Source of the DNA: Anaerolineales bacterium
Lineage (GTDB): Bacteria > Chloroflexota > Anaerolineae > Anaerolineales > UBA4823
DNA length: 64,000 nucleotides
Direction of reading: 5' to 3'
NCBI GenBank assembly: GCA_003105035.1
Contig: PQAL01000005.1
Span: 182,201 to 246,200 of the forward strand
The notes under the pieces are model-generated. The model was not told the DNA's origin, made no database searches, and worked only from the letters and a program-made list of their open reading frames with translations. The translations under genes were made by a program, and so were the position numbers. Positions 17,453 through 26,933 of the stretch are shown piece after piece; positions within the stretch are counted from its first letter, which is position 1; every line of letters begins with the position of its first letter.

Positions 17453-17902
17453 TTACTTTGAATTCTCCCAGGATTTACTAAACTTAATGATCCGCCGATA
17501 GATGTACCACATTTTAAGGTCGGATATCGGCCTTTGCTCTTTGATCAGCCGCATGGCCTCGTTTGGAGACATCCCCTGGGCGATTAAAATACACGCCCCC
17601 ATGGCGGGTCCGCGGTGCCTGCCTTTCGCGCAGTGCGTATAAACCACCCCTCCATCGTCGATCACTATCAAGGCCTCGAGCACGCCTTTCTTGAGCAAAC
17701 ATACAGGGATGGGAAAGATAGGCGAATCGATCACTGGCAGCCATACACTTCGCATCGGAGGGGTACGTGGGTCGTGGCTGGGTGGCAGCCCAATGCGCAT
17801 GTTGATCACCAGGTTGACACCCAGATCATGCAGCGCAGCATAATCGCCCGTCTTCGGCGTTGTGCCGATGTACAGGTTGTCAGTTATCTTTGAATAATCC
17901 AT
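17453..17902 (-). CDS. Dual-specificity/tyrosine-like protein phosphatase
   Basis: 149 residues with the cysteine-phosphatase loop HCAKGRHRGP (HCx5R), preceded by DGGVVYTH. The N-terminal SKITDNLYIGTTPKTGDYAALHDLGVNLVINMR is typical of DSP domains. Length is that of a single catalytic domain. It lies 2 bp after galactokinase and before the S51 peptidase, and is probably cotranscribed. Physiological substrate unknown; phosphosugars are possible as well as proteins. Confidence 0.87.
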   Translation of the reverse strand: MDYSKITDNLYIGTTPKTGDYAALHDLGVNLVINMRIGLPPSHDPRTPPMRSVWLPVIDSPIFPIPVCLLKKGVLEALIVIDDGGVVYTHCAKGRHRGPAMGACILIAQGMSPNEAMRLIKEQRPISDLKMWYIYRRIIKFSKSWENSK

Positions 17903-17904
17903 CG

Positions 17905-19077
17905 CTAACTATTTTCCCACCTGGCTTCCGCGCCTCGGCTGGCCTGGCACAGATACACGCTGGCTGTCCTGCCCATCTTTTTACAATATCCTTCAACCAA
18001 TCCCTGAATGAAAGCTGGAGCGTTGATTTCGTCCACCAGGTTCACCGTACAACCCCCGAACCCCGCCCCGGTCAGGCGTGCCCCATAAATCCCGGGCAAA
18101 CCACGGGCAATCTCCACTAAGCAATCCAACTCAGGCAAGCTGACCTGGTACAGATCCCGCAGGCTCTTGTGACTGGCAAACATGAACCCACCAAACATCT
18201 GAATGTCACCCCGACCAAGAGCAATGATCGCCTGCTCCACACGATGGATTTCTTTGACCACGTGTTCAGCACGCATTTCAACCACTGGGGGCAGTAAAGT
18301 GGAATATGCAGCCAGTTCTACGGAAGATACATCGCGTAAGGACGTGATACGCGGCAGGTATTTTTGAAGCAGCTGCACAGCCTGCTCACATGCCGCCCGG
18401 CGGTCATTGTAACCAGAATTCGTCAAGCTGCGTCGGATACCTGAATCGGCAATAACAATGGCAGTACCAGATGGCAACCTGAGTGATTCCCAGTCCAGGT
18501 TGCGTGTATCAAAACGGAGCACATGCCCCTCCACCCCACAGACACTGGCAAATTGATCCATCAAGCCTGACGATACCCCCACATACTCATTTTCGGCCCG
18601 TTGGCACAATCTAGCCAGGGCAAGCTTATCCACATTCCAACCAGATAGTGCCTGCCAGGTGGTGGCAAATGCTACCTCTACTGCTGCTGAGCTACTTAAG
18701 CCAGCTCCAATGGGGATATCTGAAGAATAAATTGCATTCATCCCTGTCAATGCATACCCAGCTTCTTGCAAAGCCCAAGCCACTCCAGCCGGGTAACGCG
18801 CCCAACCGGGTAGTGGCTGGCCCGTGCTATCGATCTTCTGGTCAAGCTCGCGTAAGCTGAAAGCGACCTGCCGCTTTAGATCATGGGCATGTAACGTCAC
18901 AAGACTGCTGGCAGCAGGTGCTGCTGCCAGGCTCACCCGCCGGTCGATCGCTGCCGGCAACACCACCCCCTCGTTATAGTCGACGTGCTCACCCAGGAGA
19001 TTCACCCGCCCAGGTGCACGGACTGTAACGGTTGGTTTATATCCGAAAATCACTTCAAAGATGGAAGCAATATCCAT
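17905..19077 (-). CDS. galK: Galactokinase
   Basis: 390 residues of the GHMP kinase superfamily. N-terminal galactokinase signature APGRVNLLGEHVDYNEGVVLPAAID, ATP-binding PIGAGLSSSAAVEVA, and C-terminal GARLTGAGFGGCTVNLV. It phosphorylates galactose at C1 as the first Leloir step. No galT, galE or sugar transporter is nearby; instead it is linked to a phosphatase and an S51 peptidase downstream. A close GHMP relative acting on another sugar cannot be excluded, but the GEHVDYN signature supports galactokinase. Confidence 0.88.
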   Translation of the reverse strand: MDIASIFEVIFGYKPTVTVRAPGRVNLLGEHVDYNEGVVLPAAIDRRVSLAAAPAASSLVTLHAHDLKRQVAFSLRELDQKIDSTGQPLPGWARYPAGVAWALQEAGYALTGMNAIYSSDIPIGAGLSSSAAVEVAFATTWQALSGWNVDKLALARLCQRAENEYVGVSSGLMDQFASVCGVEGHVLRFDTRNLDWESLRLPSGTAIVIADSGIRRSLTNSGYNDRRAACEQAVQLLQKYLPRITSLRDVSSVELAAYSTLLPPVVEMRAEHVVKEIHRVEQAIIALGRGDIQMFGGFMFASHKSLRDLYQVSLPELDCLVEIARGLPGIYGARLTGAGFGGCTVNLVDEINAPAFIQGLVEGYCKKMGRTASVYLCQASRGAEARWENS

Positions 19078-19129
19078 AGGTTGTCAGATACCTTGCCCAA
19101 GTGAGATCTACTTGCATTGTTTCACTTTT

Positions 19130-19678
19130 CTATCTAGCTTGAAAATAAAATGCATTTGGAAAATCGGGCTGGGCTTGATCTTCCTTACCGCTCCACGAGT
19201 CAATCCTGATCCGGTAAACTGAAGTGATATCTACTTCTTGGGGAAGGATCTCGCGGTAATCGACCCCTGGTTTTAGATGCGGAAAATAACGATCCAACAG
19301 CAGCTGTAAACCATGTACTGCTTGTTCAGCATCCGTAACTATCTCAATCTTGCCATAGATCACTACGCTGGCATACTCTACCCCTACCTCCATGGCAGTA
19401 TCAGCTGGTAGCAGGCGTCCCATCTCCGCCACGCAAAAGCTTATGCGTGGGTTACGCTCAATATTGGTACGCATGCGACCCACTAACGCCCCGTGGATAT
19501 ATATGGAGTGCTCACTTTCATCATATACAAAGTTCGTTGGTTTGATAAAGGGCTGCCTGTCCATTTCGGTAGCCAACATTCCGAATGGCAGGCGTTGTAA
19601 TGTTGCCTTGATCCAGGCATCGTCTTTGGCGCGGTCTTTCCTCAATGGCAGATTGATGGGTACACTAGAGCTATTCAT
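19130..19678 (-). CDS. Pyridoxamine 5'-phosphate oxidase-like flavin-binding protein
   Basis: 182 residues of the PNPOx-like split-barrel family. Marks: LPFGMLATEMDRQPFIKPTNFVYDESEHSIYIHGALVGRMRTNIERNPRISFCVAE, the usual flavin-binding barrel, then VEYASVVIYGKIEIV and a C-terminal VYRIRIDSWSGKE. These proteins bind FMN, F420 or haem and act as reductases or heavy-metal/antibiotic-resistance (NimA-like) enzymes. The exact reaction cannot be read. It lies between lactate permease and galK in a minus-strand run. Confidence 0.84.
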   Translation of the reverse strand: MNSSSVPINLPLRKDRAKDDAWIKATLQRLPFGMLATEMDRQPFIKPTNFVYDESEHSIYIHGALVGRMRTNIERNPRISFCVAEMGRLLPADTAMEVGVEYASVVIYGKIEIVTDAEQAVHGLQLLLDRYFPHLKPGVDYREILPQEVDITSVYRIRIDSWSGKEDQAQPDFPNAFYFQAR

Positions 19679-19720
19679 TACGGATCATTCCTCGGTCAAA
19701 GTTTATCATCATATAATCGA

Positions 19721-21250
19721 TCACGTACCTATCAACACACCAATCGAAGTCAGCAGGCTGGTCAGCAGCACCAGGATGATGATATAAGGTAGCATCATGC
19801 GCATCACCTCGCCTTCTCTGCCTGCCAGGTCAGCTGTGCTTGTTCCGACTACAATCTTGGCGGGTGCCACCACGCTGGCTAAACCTGCTCCAGCAGTCTG
19901 CCCAGCCAGGATGATGACGGCGCTGTAGCCCAGCAGTTGGGCTGTCCGCAGCTGCAATAGAGCAAAAACCACATTCGAGTTGGTGTTACTGCCAGTCATA
20001 AAGGCACCCAGCGCGCCGATCCACGGAGCCACAAACGGGAACAGACCTCCCGCCAGGTCAGCCAAGCCACGCGCCAGGGCATCCGTCATCCCGCTGAACT
20101 CCATGACAGTAGCCATACACAGCATCAGGAGGATACTCAAGCTGGGTGACCAAACCCGCTTCACCGTGCCTTTAAGAATAGAGCGAAACGCTCCTGGCTG
20201 ATACCTGCCCGCTATCTTGTAAATCAAGTAAACCAGCAGGGCAGCATAGAATAAGATCGCCCCAGCATGATTGAGCAAGGATATGGATTTGCCACCTGTC
20301 TGATGAATATGGCCCAACCCTGTGCTAAGTTCTGGGTTCGACACCCTGATCACAACCCCTCCCAGCAGACCCTTGACCGCAGGAATAAGCAGGATGATGG
20401 CAGTGATCATCACCAAAATGGCATAGCCTGATACGGCCACCCCCAGGCTTTTTAATCCCAGGTTGCCGGCGTTGCTTTGGGTTCCACGATGTAACCTAGC
20501 CAGGCCAAAACTCACCAACAGGCCCGCCATACCACCTATGAACGAAGCCGTATTCCAAGGCCCATAGGTGGCAATAAAAAGCTGGACGCCCCCCATCACG
20601 ATCCCGAGCAGGATGGCTATCGGAACAAGCCGCAGCATCGGCTTCCATCCCACTGTACAATGAAGTACAAGAATCCCGGTGATCATGGCAGCAATACCCA
20701 GGAACAAGGCGCTCGGGAAGGCTAGCTCAATGCTGGATAATCCCGTTGTGGAAAGCAAAGCCTGGAATGCTGAGCCCAATGATCCAAATGTCACCGCCCA
20801 ACCGCTGCCGACCGAAGGGACGATGATGGCCGCAATCGGCGGAAAACCCAAACCCAAAAGGATAGGAGCAACTACAGCTACAGGAACACCGAAGCCTCCC
20901 ACCCCCTGCAGGAAAGCCGCGAATCCCCAACCGATCACCAACGCTTGCATTCCTCTGTCTGCGGTGAGGTGCGGCAAAGCTTCCCCGATCTGCTTTACTG
21001 CTCCCGCTTCATCTGTCACCCTGTAAAACAAGAAGGCTGCCCAGATGATCAGTAAAACGTCCAGGCTGGACATTAGCGCCTTGAGATGGGCATACTCCAA
21101 CAAGCGAACGCCTGCCTTGAAATACAGCACGGAGATTAACAAGGCTGCAAGATAGCCCGCCAGGCTGGCTCGCACAGCACTCCAACGCAAACCCAGCATC
21201 AACACCAGGATTAACAGGATGGGAAGTAATGCAAGCAAGAATGGAGCCAT
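19721..21250 (-). CDS. L-lactate / glycolate permease (LctP family)
   Basis: 509 residues, 12 or more transmembrane helices. LctP marks: FLYRVTDEAGAVKQIGEALPHL, LQGVGGFGVPVAVVAPIL, PSVGSGWAVTFGSLGSAFQAL, GAFMTGSNTNSNVVFALLQ and GQTAGAGLASVVAPAKIVVGTSTADLAGREGEVMR. It would import lactate or glycolate by proton symport. The ATG at 21250 with AGGT upstream is preferred over an earlier TTG. It follows a CoA-transferase pair, suggesting uptake and activation of a carboxylic acid as one pathway. Confidence 0.88.
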   Translation of the reverse strand: MAPFLLALLPILLILVLMLGLRWSAVRASLAGYLAALLISVLYFKAGVRLLEYAHLKALMSSLDVLLIIWAAFLFYRVTDEAGAVKQIGEALPHLTADRGMQALVIGWGFAAFLQGVGGFGVPVAVVAPILLGLGFPPIAAIIVPSVGSGWAVTFGSLGSAFQALLSTTGLSSIELAFPSALFLGIAAMITGILVLHCTVGWKPMLRLVPIAILLGIVMGGVQLFIATYGPWNTASFIGGMAGLLVSFGLARLHRGTQSNAGNLGLKSLGVAVSGYAILVMITAIILLIPAVKGLLGGVVIRVSNPELSTGLGHIHQTGGKSISLLNHAGAILFYAALLVYLIYKIAGRYQPGAFRSILKGTVKRVWSPSLSILLMLCMATVMEFSGMTDALARGLADLAGGLFPFVAPWIGALGAFMTGSNTNSNVVFALLQLRTAQLLGYSAVIILAGQTAGAGLASVVAPAKIVVGTSTADLAGREGEVMRMMLPYIIILVLLTSLLTSIGVLIGT

Positions 21251-21309
21251 TTGTTTACCTGTAACCAACTAGTGAAATCATCGGATCGAGATCTTACGAG
21301 TAATCCTGG

Positions 21310-22080
21310 TCAAGCGCCACCCTTCAAATAGATACCCTGCGGGTCCAGGTCTTCACGCAGGATACGCAGCTCTTCAGCACTGGGTGATTCCGTAATATGT
21401 AGGGTCTCAGCCACCTTAAGGTCCCAACCGGTGTTCTCACGTGCCTGCTCCACCGTAGCGCCGGGATGCAGCGCAGTCAATATCAGCTCACCAGTCGCGT
21501 CCGGCTCCATCAATCCCAGGTCGGTCACTACCGCCAGCATGCCGCCTCCTCTCAGGTTGGCTTTCTTCCGCTCCTCCCTTCCGCTTAAAAATCCAGCGGA
21601 AGTACGGAAGTCTAGTTTACCAGGGAAGCGTCGTTTGGAATGGGGGGTCAGCAGGTAGCAGCGGTTCGCCCAAGCAGCGATCTCCATCGAGCCGCCCGAA
21701 CCAGGCAGGCGTACCTTGGGGTGTTGATAGTCTCCAATCACTGTAGCATTGATATTGCCGTAGCGGTCAATCTGCGCCCCACCCATAAAGCCCACATCTA
21801 CATTGCCACGCTGCAGGTAGAAGGCGAAAATATCGTACATACTGCATACCGCTAATGCCCCGCTGACCAGGGTTGGGTCACCAATGGAAAGGGGCAGGCG
21901 GGCAGGTTGAGCACCGATTACTCCCGCCTCGTAAATCATCAACAGGTTTGGGGCATGCGTACGGCGTGCCAGGTTGCAAGCCAAGTTGGGTAAACCCACC
22001 CCCACGAAAACCCGGTCACCGTCACGCAGCAGGCGGGCAGCATTAATCGTCAGAAGTTCAGGAGATGTGTAGTCGGCCAT
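21310..22080 (-). CDS. CoA-transferase beta subunit (first pair)
   Basis: 256 residues resembling glutaconate CoA-transferase subunit B and other class I subunits. Glu51 in MIYEAGVIGA is the candidate catalytic glutamate that forms the CoA-thioester. Other marks: VGVGLPNLACNLARR, GFMGGAQIDRYGNINATVIGD and RLPGSGGSMEIA. It is 2 bp behind the alpha subunit gene. The donor and acceptor acids are not readable; the neighbouring lactate permease suggests a short hydroxy- or dicarboxylic acid. Confidence 0.86.
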   Translation of the reverse strand: MADYTSPELLTINAARLLRDGDRVFVGVGLPNLACNLARRTHAPNLLMIYEAGVIGAQPARLPLSIGDPTLVSGALAVCSMYDIFAFYLQRGNVDVGFMGGAQIDRYGNINATVIGDYQHPKVRLPGSGGSMEIAAWANRCYLLTPHSKRRFPGKLDFRTSAGFLSGREERKKANLRGGGMLAVVTDLGLMEPDATGELILTALHPGATVEQARENTGWDLKVAETLHITESPSAEELRILREDLDPQGIYLKGGA

Positions 22081-22082
22081 GT

Positions 22083-22985
22083 CTAGTATTTCCCATAATC
22101 CACGGTAGCGCTGGGCCGGCTGTCTATCTTTAACCGATGATGCACCTCACTACCCAGCTTTTCCCAGTATTCATCGCGGTCACGAACTCCGTACACCCAT
22201 TCATCAAGGTAACTCAGCGTGGCGTCACGGTTACTGCTGATCTCATCCCACTTCAGGTAGAAGTCGTTATCCCGATCATAAAAGCCCTGGGTGTAAGAGG
22301 GATGGGCACAATGGGGCACCAGGCACACTGCATCGACGATAAATCCCGGGATGAGCGTCCGGTTGGGATCAGAACGGATGATCGATTCATCAACAATCTC
22401 CTCGGCGGTTAAGATAACCCGCTCTGCAGCAAAAGCCGCCTCCTTCTGTTCTCCGATGATGCCCCAAATGTGAGCATTACCGTCCGCATCCGCCCGCTGC
22501 ACGTGCACAATGGCTACATCCGGTTTGAGGGCTGGCACCACCACCACGTCACCTCCGCTGTAAGGGTCCTGCACCGTGCGGTAATTTGGATTGGCCTTTT
22601 CAAGGTCACCGGCGGCAGTGGGGTTCATTGGCATAAACGGCAAGCCGGTAGCCCCAGCCTGCAGGCGTGAAATCATCCCGAAATGTGAGTATTCCTCCCA
22701 CTCCAATTTACCAGCTTCAATCTCTGTCCGCACAATCCTCAGCGAACCTACCCCAGGGTTGCCCATATAGGAGAAGATGACTTTACGAGCACACCCTCCT
22801 GCTACCATCTGGTCATAAATCAAATCAGGCGTGGCACGGGCGAGGGTTAATTCGCGTTTGCGCTGCCGGATGATCTCATGCCCGGCGGCGAATGGGATCA
22901 AATGGGTGAAACCCGCCGCATACACCAAGTCGCCATCCCTCACGTGTTGGCGTACCGCTTCACCAAGCGAGATTACTTTAGACAT
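22083..22985 (-). CDS. CoA-transferase alpha subunit (first pair)
   Basis: 300 residues of the class I CoA-transferase alpha fold. Marks: VKISLGEAV-type start (SKVISLGEAVRQHVRDGDLVYAAGFTH), an MGNPGVGSLRIVRTEIEAG segment, PDVAIVHVQRADADGNAHIWG and VILTAEEIVDE. It heads a long minus-strand run (alpha, beta, permease, PPOX, galK, phosphatase, S51) with gaps of at most about 60 bp. A second pair of the same family lies at 39679-41446. Confidence 0.86.
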   Translation of the reverse strand: MSKVISLGEAVRQHVRDGDLVYAAGFTHLIPFAAGHEIIRQRKRELTLARATPDLIYDQMVAGGCARKVIFSYMGNPGVGSLRIVRTEIEAGKLEWEEYSHFGMISRLQAGATGLPFMPMNPTAAGDLEKANPNYRTVQDPYSGGDVVVVPALKPDVAIVHVQRADADGNAHIWGIIGEQKEAAFAAERVILTAEEIVDESIIRSDPNRTLIPGFIVDAVCLVPHCAHPSYTQGFYDRDNDFYLKWDEISSNRDATLSYLDEWVYGVRDRDEYWEKLGSEVHHRLKIDSRPSATVDYGKY

Positions 22986-23014
22986 AACGTTGTTGGCCTC
23001 CTATCATGAATAGC

Positions 23015-23362
23015 TCAGTGCTCATAAGGCTGATTTTTCTTTTCGGCTTTTCTCTGCCGTTGTTGTTCACGCCATTTACGCAAGGTGCGGAAACGCATGC
23101 TCTCAGCGGGTGGTGGCTGGCCGCGCAGCATCAACAGCCCACCCAGCAAAACAATCACCACTCCCGCACAAAAATACCCATACGATGGGTTTTGGGCCTG
23201 GTCCATGGCAAAAAATACCACCAGAAGGATCAAGCCAATGAATAACAAGAACCTGCCAATCTTACTCTTGCTGACCGGAATATTCTCCTCACTAGAATTG
23301 TAATCGCAATCCGATAGAAAATCGTAGGGGCGTGCGAGAGAAATTATAAAACAGGATTTCAA
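23015..23362 (-). CDS. Small membrane protein, start uncertain
   Basis: Up to 115 residues, family not recognised. Two hydrophobic helices (GRFLLFIGLILLVVFFAM and YGYFCAGVVIVLLGGLLML) are followed by a strongly basic C-terminal tail (RTLRKWREQQRQRKAEKK). The frame's first 12-15 residues are encoded by a REP hairpin (23324-23382), so the real start is probably later. A GTGAGGAG site near 23310 points to a non-standard start close to ATT 23301-23303 or a later TTG. The true length is probably 90-95 residues. Confidence 0.55.
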   Translation of the reverse strand: MKSCFIISLARPYDFLSDCDYNSSEENIPVSKSKIGRFLLFIGLILLVVFFAMDQAQNPSYGYFCAGVVIVLLGGLLMLRGQPPPAESMRFRTLRKWREQQRQRKAEKKNQPYEH

Positions 23363-23382
23363 TCCTCTCCCTGCGCCCCTCT
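23324..23382. repeat. REP-like hairpin (outlying copy)
   Basis: Starts GTAGGGGCG and ends CTGCGCCCCTC about 50 bp later, the same arms as the REP elements around the RAYT gene at 32.7-33.4 kb. It overlaps the annotated N-terminus of the small membrane protein. Confidence 0.7.
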
Positions 23383-23463
23383 GTTATTTGCCGTTTTTTC
23401 CTGATAAGTTTCGCTAGTTAACGCTATCAGCCTAAATTCAACAATACCAGTGCCACGCAATGC

Positions 23464-25038
23464 TCAGCGGATTACGGTGCGGATTTGTTCGTGCATGTAT
23501 TGGGGTAGATAATAGTGCCCACCCCCGTTCTTGCCTGTGGAGCCTGAGCCTTTCCAACCTCCAAAAGGTTGAAAACCTGGCCAGGCCCCGGTGGTAGCGC
23601 CCTGCGGGCGATTGGCGTAGTTCACACCTGCTTCAATGTTGTTAAAATACCACTCAACCTCATCCTCGGCCCCGTAAAAACCGGACGTCAGACCGTAATT
23701 GACCGAATTGGCCTGCTGCATGGCCTCTTCCAGGTTCTTGACTCTCCCAATGGTAGTGATTGGAACAAACATCTCATCCTTCCACAGGTGATGAGCAAAC
23801 GGTACATCGGCAACCAAGGTCGGCTCGCAGAAGTAACCCTTACTGTATTCGCCTTCGGTGCGAACCTTGCCACCGGTCAGGAAGGTGCCAGCTTGCGAAA
23901 GCTCCTCGGTGTAATTCAAAAAATCCTTGTAAGAATTACGGTTGACAACTGGCCCTAAGTAAACTTCCCGCCGTGTTGGGTCACCGATCACCAGCTTGTT
24001 GATGCGCTCCGCCAGCATGGATGTCAGCTGATCATAAACAGGAGCTTCCACATACACCCGCGAGGCTGCCGAGCATTTCTGGCCCTGTAACCCGTATGCT
24101 GAGCGGATGATACCAGTGGCAGCTTTTTCCAGGTCGGCATGTTTGCTCACGATCACCGGGTTTTTGCCACCCAGCTCAAGTATGATCGGCCGGATATATG
24201 AGCAGTTGGAGAAATCGCGATAGATGCCCATCCCCACGTTGAAAGAACCGGTAAAGGTGGCTCCGTCTACATCCGAACAGGTAATCAGGGCCTGTCCAAG
24301 GGTGCTGCCCGGCCCTGTGACGAAGTTGAAGGTCCCATCAGGCAGGCCGGCATCACGCAGGCACTCGGCGATTAACCGCACCACCCACGGGGTATCCGAG
24401 GCAGGTTTCATTACCACAGTATTCCCCGCCACCAGGGCAGCTCCCACCGGTCCACCGGTTAGTGAGGCGGGGAAGTTGAACGGGCTGATCACTAGCCAGG
24501 TGCCGTAAGGGCGCATGATGGAAATATTCCTGGCAGTGTACCCCACCAGCGGGTCTTTACCCATTTCCACGATATAACCCTTATTGCGCTCCATCTCGTC
24601 ACAGTAGAAAGAGATCAGGTCAGCGGTCTCCTGCACATCACCGAGGCTCTCCATGCGGTTTTTGCCCACTTCCATTGAAAGGGCTGCGGAAATTGTAAAT
24701 ATCCGCTCGCCGATCAGGTCAGCCGCCTTACGAAGCAAGACCACGCGCTCCTGCCAAGGCAAGCGGCTCCACACTGGAAAAGCTTTATGGGCAGCTGCCA
24801 GAGCATCCACCGCATCCTTGGCTCCTCCCTTTTGAAACAATCCTAAAACGATATCCGTGTTGGTCGGTGAACGGTCTTCAATCTTTTCAGGGGAAAAGCG
24901 GTCTTTCCCACCGATCATCATGCCATATTCCTGCCCCAACCCGGCCTTCAGCCTAGCCAGGGCTCCATCAAATTGCGTATGCAATTCTTCTGGGGGATTG
25001 AACATGGTGGCGTATGTAAGCTTAAAACTCTTGTCCAT
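23464..25038 (-). CDS. pruA: 1-pyrroline-5-carboxylate dehydrogenase
   Basis: 524 residues of the aldehyde dehydrogenase superfamily, P5CDH branch. Catalytic Cys lies in YGLQGQKCSAASRVY and the general-base Glu in ILELGGKNP. Other marks: ISPFNFPASLTGGPVGAALVAGNTVVMKPAS, GSTLGQALI, and the C-terminal GGWKGSGSTGKNGGGHYYLPQYMHEQ ending typical of P5CDH. It oxidises glutamate semialdehyde to glutamate in proline breakdown. The ATG at 25038 is chosen because TAGGAGG precedes it; the frame opens at 25077. No proline dehydrogenase is nearby. Confidence 0.9.
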   Translation of the reverse strand: MDKSFKLTYATMFNPPEELHTQFDGALARLKAGLGQEYGMMIGGKDRFSPEKIEDRSPTNTDIVLGLFQKGGAKDAVDALAAAHKAFPVWSRLPWQERVVLLRKAADLIGERIFTISAALSMEVGKNRMESLGDVQETADLISFYCDEMERNKGYIVEMGKDPLVGYTARNISIMRPYGTWLVISPFNFPASLTGGPVGAALVAGNTVVMKPASDTPWVVRLIAECLRDAGLPDGTFNFVTGPGSTLGQALITCSDVDGATFTGSFNVGMGIYRDFSNCSYIRPIILELGGKNPVIVSKHADLEKAATGIIRSAYGLQGQKCSAASRVYVEAPVYDQLTSMLAERINKLVIGDPTRREVYLGPVVNRNSYKDFLNYTEELSQAGTFLTGGKVRTEGEYSKGYFCEPTLVADVPFAHHLWKDEMFVPITTIGRVKNLEEAMQQANSVNYGLTSGFYGAEDEVEWYFNNIEAGVNYANRPQGATTGAWPGFQPFGGWKGSGSTGKNGGGHYYLPQYMHEQIRTVIR

Positions 25039-25296
25039 TGTTTTTCCTCCTAACAATAAGTGGGTGTAGTATAGCATTTGGATGCACTCTCGTCAAAATA
25101 GTTTTTTTTAATGTTTTAGGAGGCTGGATTAACCAGTTACCTATTGTCATAATAGGTTAAGTGGTGTAAATTATAGTTACAGATACTCAAGAATATGCAA
25201 TATAAATTGCATATTGTGTGGCGATCTTGTGATGATCATGCAGATTAATAGGGGAAATAATGTATCAAATAATGAATTCAGTCCAGGAGAGATAAA

Positions 25297-26118
25297 ATGA
25301 AAACGCCCGCTTCTTTTGTCTTGTTCATCCTTTCAGCATTGATCCTAACCAGCTGCCAGGGTTCGAGCACTACCCAATTGGAAGCCACTAATCAGGCTCT
25401 GGTCAACCAGGTCAATTCCATGATGACGCAGCTTACCCAACAGGCCAGCCTGCCCAACCAACCAGCTACCCAACAAGCTACGGCACCCACCCAGGCAACC
25501 CTTCCAACTGTTGCCCCATCGCCGATACCCACCTCCCAATCTCTCCAGACCGAAGGAGTAATCACCCCGTCGCTGATCGTCTCCGGTTCAGGTGAGATCA
25601 CCCCCTGGACGAATAAGACCCCTTATGCCATGTCTCTCTTTGGGGTGGCCAACGTCCACCTGCTGTGCGACCCAGCTGATACCACGGATGGTAAGGTCTG
25701 GATAGACGACAAGACCTATAAGGTGAGCTGTAATCCCAACAGCGAATCGTGGATCCCCTGGAAACAAGATATTACCGTGGGAGATCATTACATATATTCG
25801 CAAAATCCAGCCGACAGGTATGAGTTCTGGACAATTGGAACCACCCCCTTCACCATCCACAATAAATTCGAAGGCACCGACTATATGTTCAATATTCCCA
25901 TGGCGGGAATCTATAACCTCACCGCCAATTTGATTAAAGGTGCCTTCAACGTCTACATCACCTGCGAAGACGCCCAGAACTTTAACTACAAGATCATCCA
26001 GTCCACCACGATCCAGGTGGTGTTAAACCCCGCCAGGTGCGAGTTGATCGTGCGCGACGCCCCTCCAGGGACGGTGACTCCAGGTGAAATCGAGGTCAGC
26101 CTGGAATTCGCAAAATAA
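25297..26118 (+). CDS. Secreted lipoprotein of unknown function
   Basis: 273 residues. A lipoprotein signal (FVLFILSALILTSC) is followed by a short heptad-like helix (TTQLEATNQALVNQVNSMMTQL), a Gln/Pro/Thr-rich linker to about residue 85, and a globular C-terminal part rich in Tyr/Trp/Asn with several Cys (CDPADTTDG, SCNPNSE, TCEDAQN, ARCELIV) that may form disulphides. No family recognised. AGGAG precedes the ATG. Probably surface-exposed; the linker style resembles other cell-surface proteins in this window (58294-59136). Confidence 0.7.
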   Translation: MKTPASFVLFILSALILTSCQGSSTTQLEATNQALVNQVNSMMTQLTQQASLPNQPATQQATAPTQATLPTVAPSPIPTSQSLQTEGVITPSLIVSGSGEITPWTNKTPYAMSLFGVANVHLLCDPADTTDGKVWIDDKTYKVSCNPNSESWIPWKQDITVGDHYIYSQNPADRYEFWTIGTTPFTIHNKFEGTDYMFNIPMAGIYNLTANLIKGAFNVYITCEDAQNFNYKIIQSTTIQVVLNPARCELIVRDAPPGTVTPGEIEVSLEFAK

Positions 26119-26155
26119 CTTAATCTACCCGTGAATTATGTGATATAAAACAAGC

Positions 26156-26923
26156 ATGTTCTTCAGTGGTTCCTCCTTTATTGGCATCGACCCCACCGCC
26201 GGGCGCAGGCCATTTTCCTATGCCGCCTTGGACTCTGACCTGAACCTGACTGCGTTAGGCAGTGGCAACGTCGAAGAAGTGCTGGCTTTCACTGCCGGCC
26301 AACACCAGTCGGTGGTGGCGGTGTGCGCTCCCCGTCGGCCAAACCAGCGCTTGATGGAGCGTAGCGAGCTGCGCGATAGCCTCAATCCTCCCCCCCGTCC
26401 GGGGCGCTGGACGAACTTTCGCCTTGCTGAATACCTGCTACGCCAACACAATATCAGCTGTTATAAGACCCCCTCCGACGCGAAAGCTTGCCCCAATTGG
26501 ATGAAGGTGGGCTTCCACCTTTATCACCGATTGGAGCAAATGGGCTTCATTGCGTACCCTTCGCCTGAGTCAGCCCTGCAGTGGCTGGAAGTCTACCCAC
26601 ACGCTTGTTTCTGCTCCTTGTTGGGTCATGCGCCTCTGCCCAAGCATACCCTGGAAGGCCGCCTGCAAAGGCAGTTGGTGCTTCATCAACTCAAGCTTTC
26701 CGTGCATGACCCGATGGATTTCGTCAAAGGCATTACCCCTCAAAACATACTGCAGGGTGACTTTTCGACCATCCAGATATACACAACCGGCGAGCTTGAT
26801 GCCCTGGCAGCCGCCTACACAGCCTGGCAAGCGGTCACCCATCCCGATCAGATCACTGGCCTGGGAGAGGCATCGGAGGGTGTGGTATTTCTGCCAGTGT
26901 CTGAGCTGAAACGCCGCTATTAG
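26156..26923 (+). CDS. DUF429 family protein (RNase H-fold predicted nuclease)
   Basis: 255 residues matching DUF429: N-terminal FIGIDPTAGRRPFSYAALD (the first acidic position of an RNase H-like fold), then VVAVCAPRRPNQRLMERSELRD, WMKVGFHLYHRLEQMGF, LEVYPHACF and a C-terminal ELDALAAAYTAW helix. The first strand normally has a GxDxA/S pattern, retained as GID. The nuclease role is a fold-based prediction only. Followed 10 bp later by the DUF1992 gene. Confidence 0.8.
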   Translation: MFFSGSSFIGIDPTAGRRPFSYAALDSDLNLTALGSGNVEEVLAFTAGQHQSVVAVCAPRRPNQRLMERSELRDSLNPPPRPGRWTNFRLAEYLLRQHNISCYKTPSDAKACPNWMKVGFHLYHRLEQMGFIAYPSPESALQWLEVYPHACFCSLLGHAPLPKHTLEGRLQRQLVLHQLKLSVHDPMDFVKGITPQNILQGDFSTIQIYTTGELDALAAAYTAWQAVTHPDQITGLGEASEGVVFLPVSELKRRY

Positions 26924-26933
26924 AGATCCCCAA

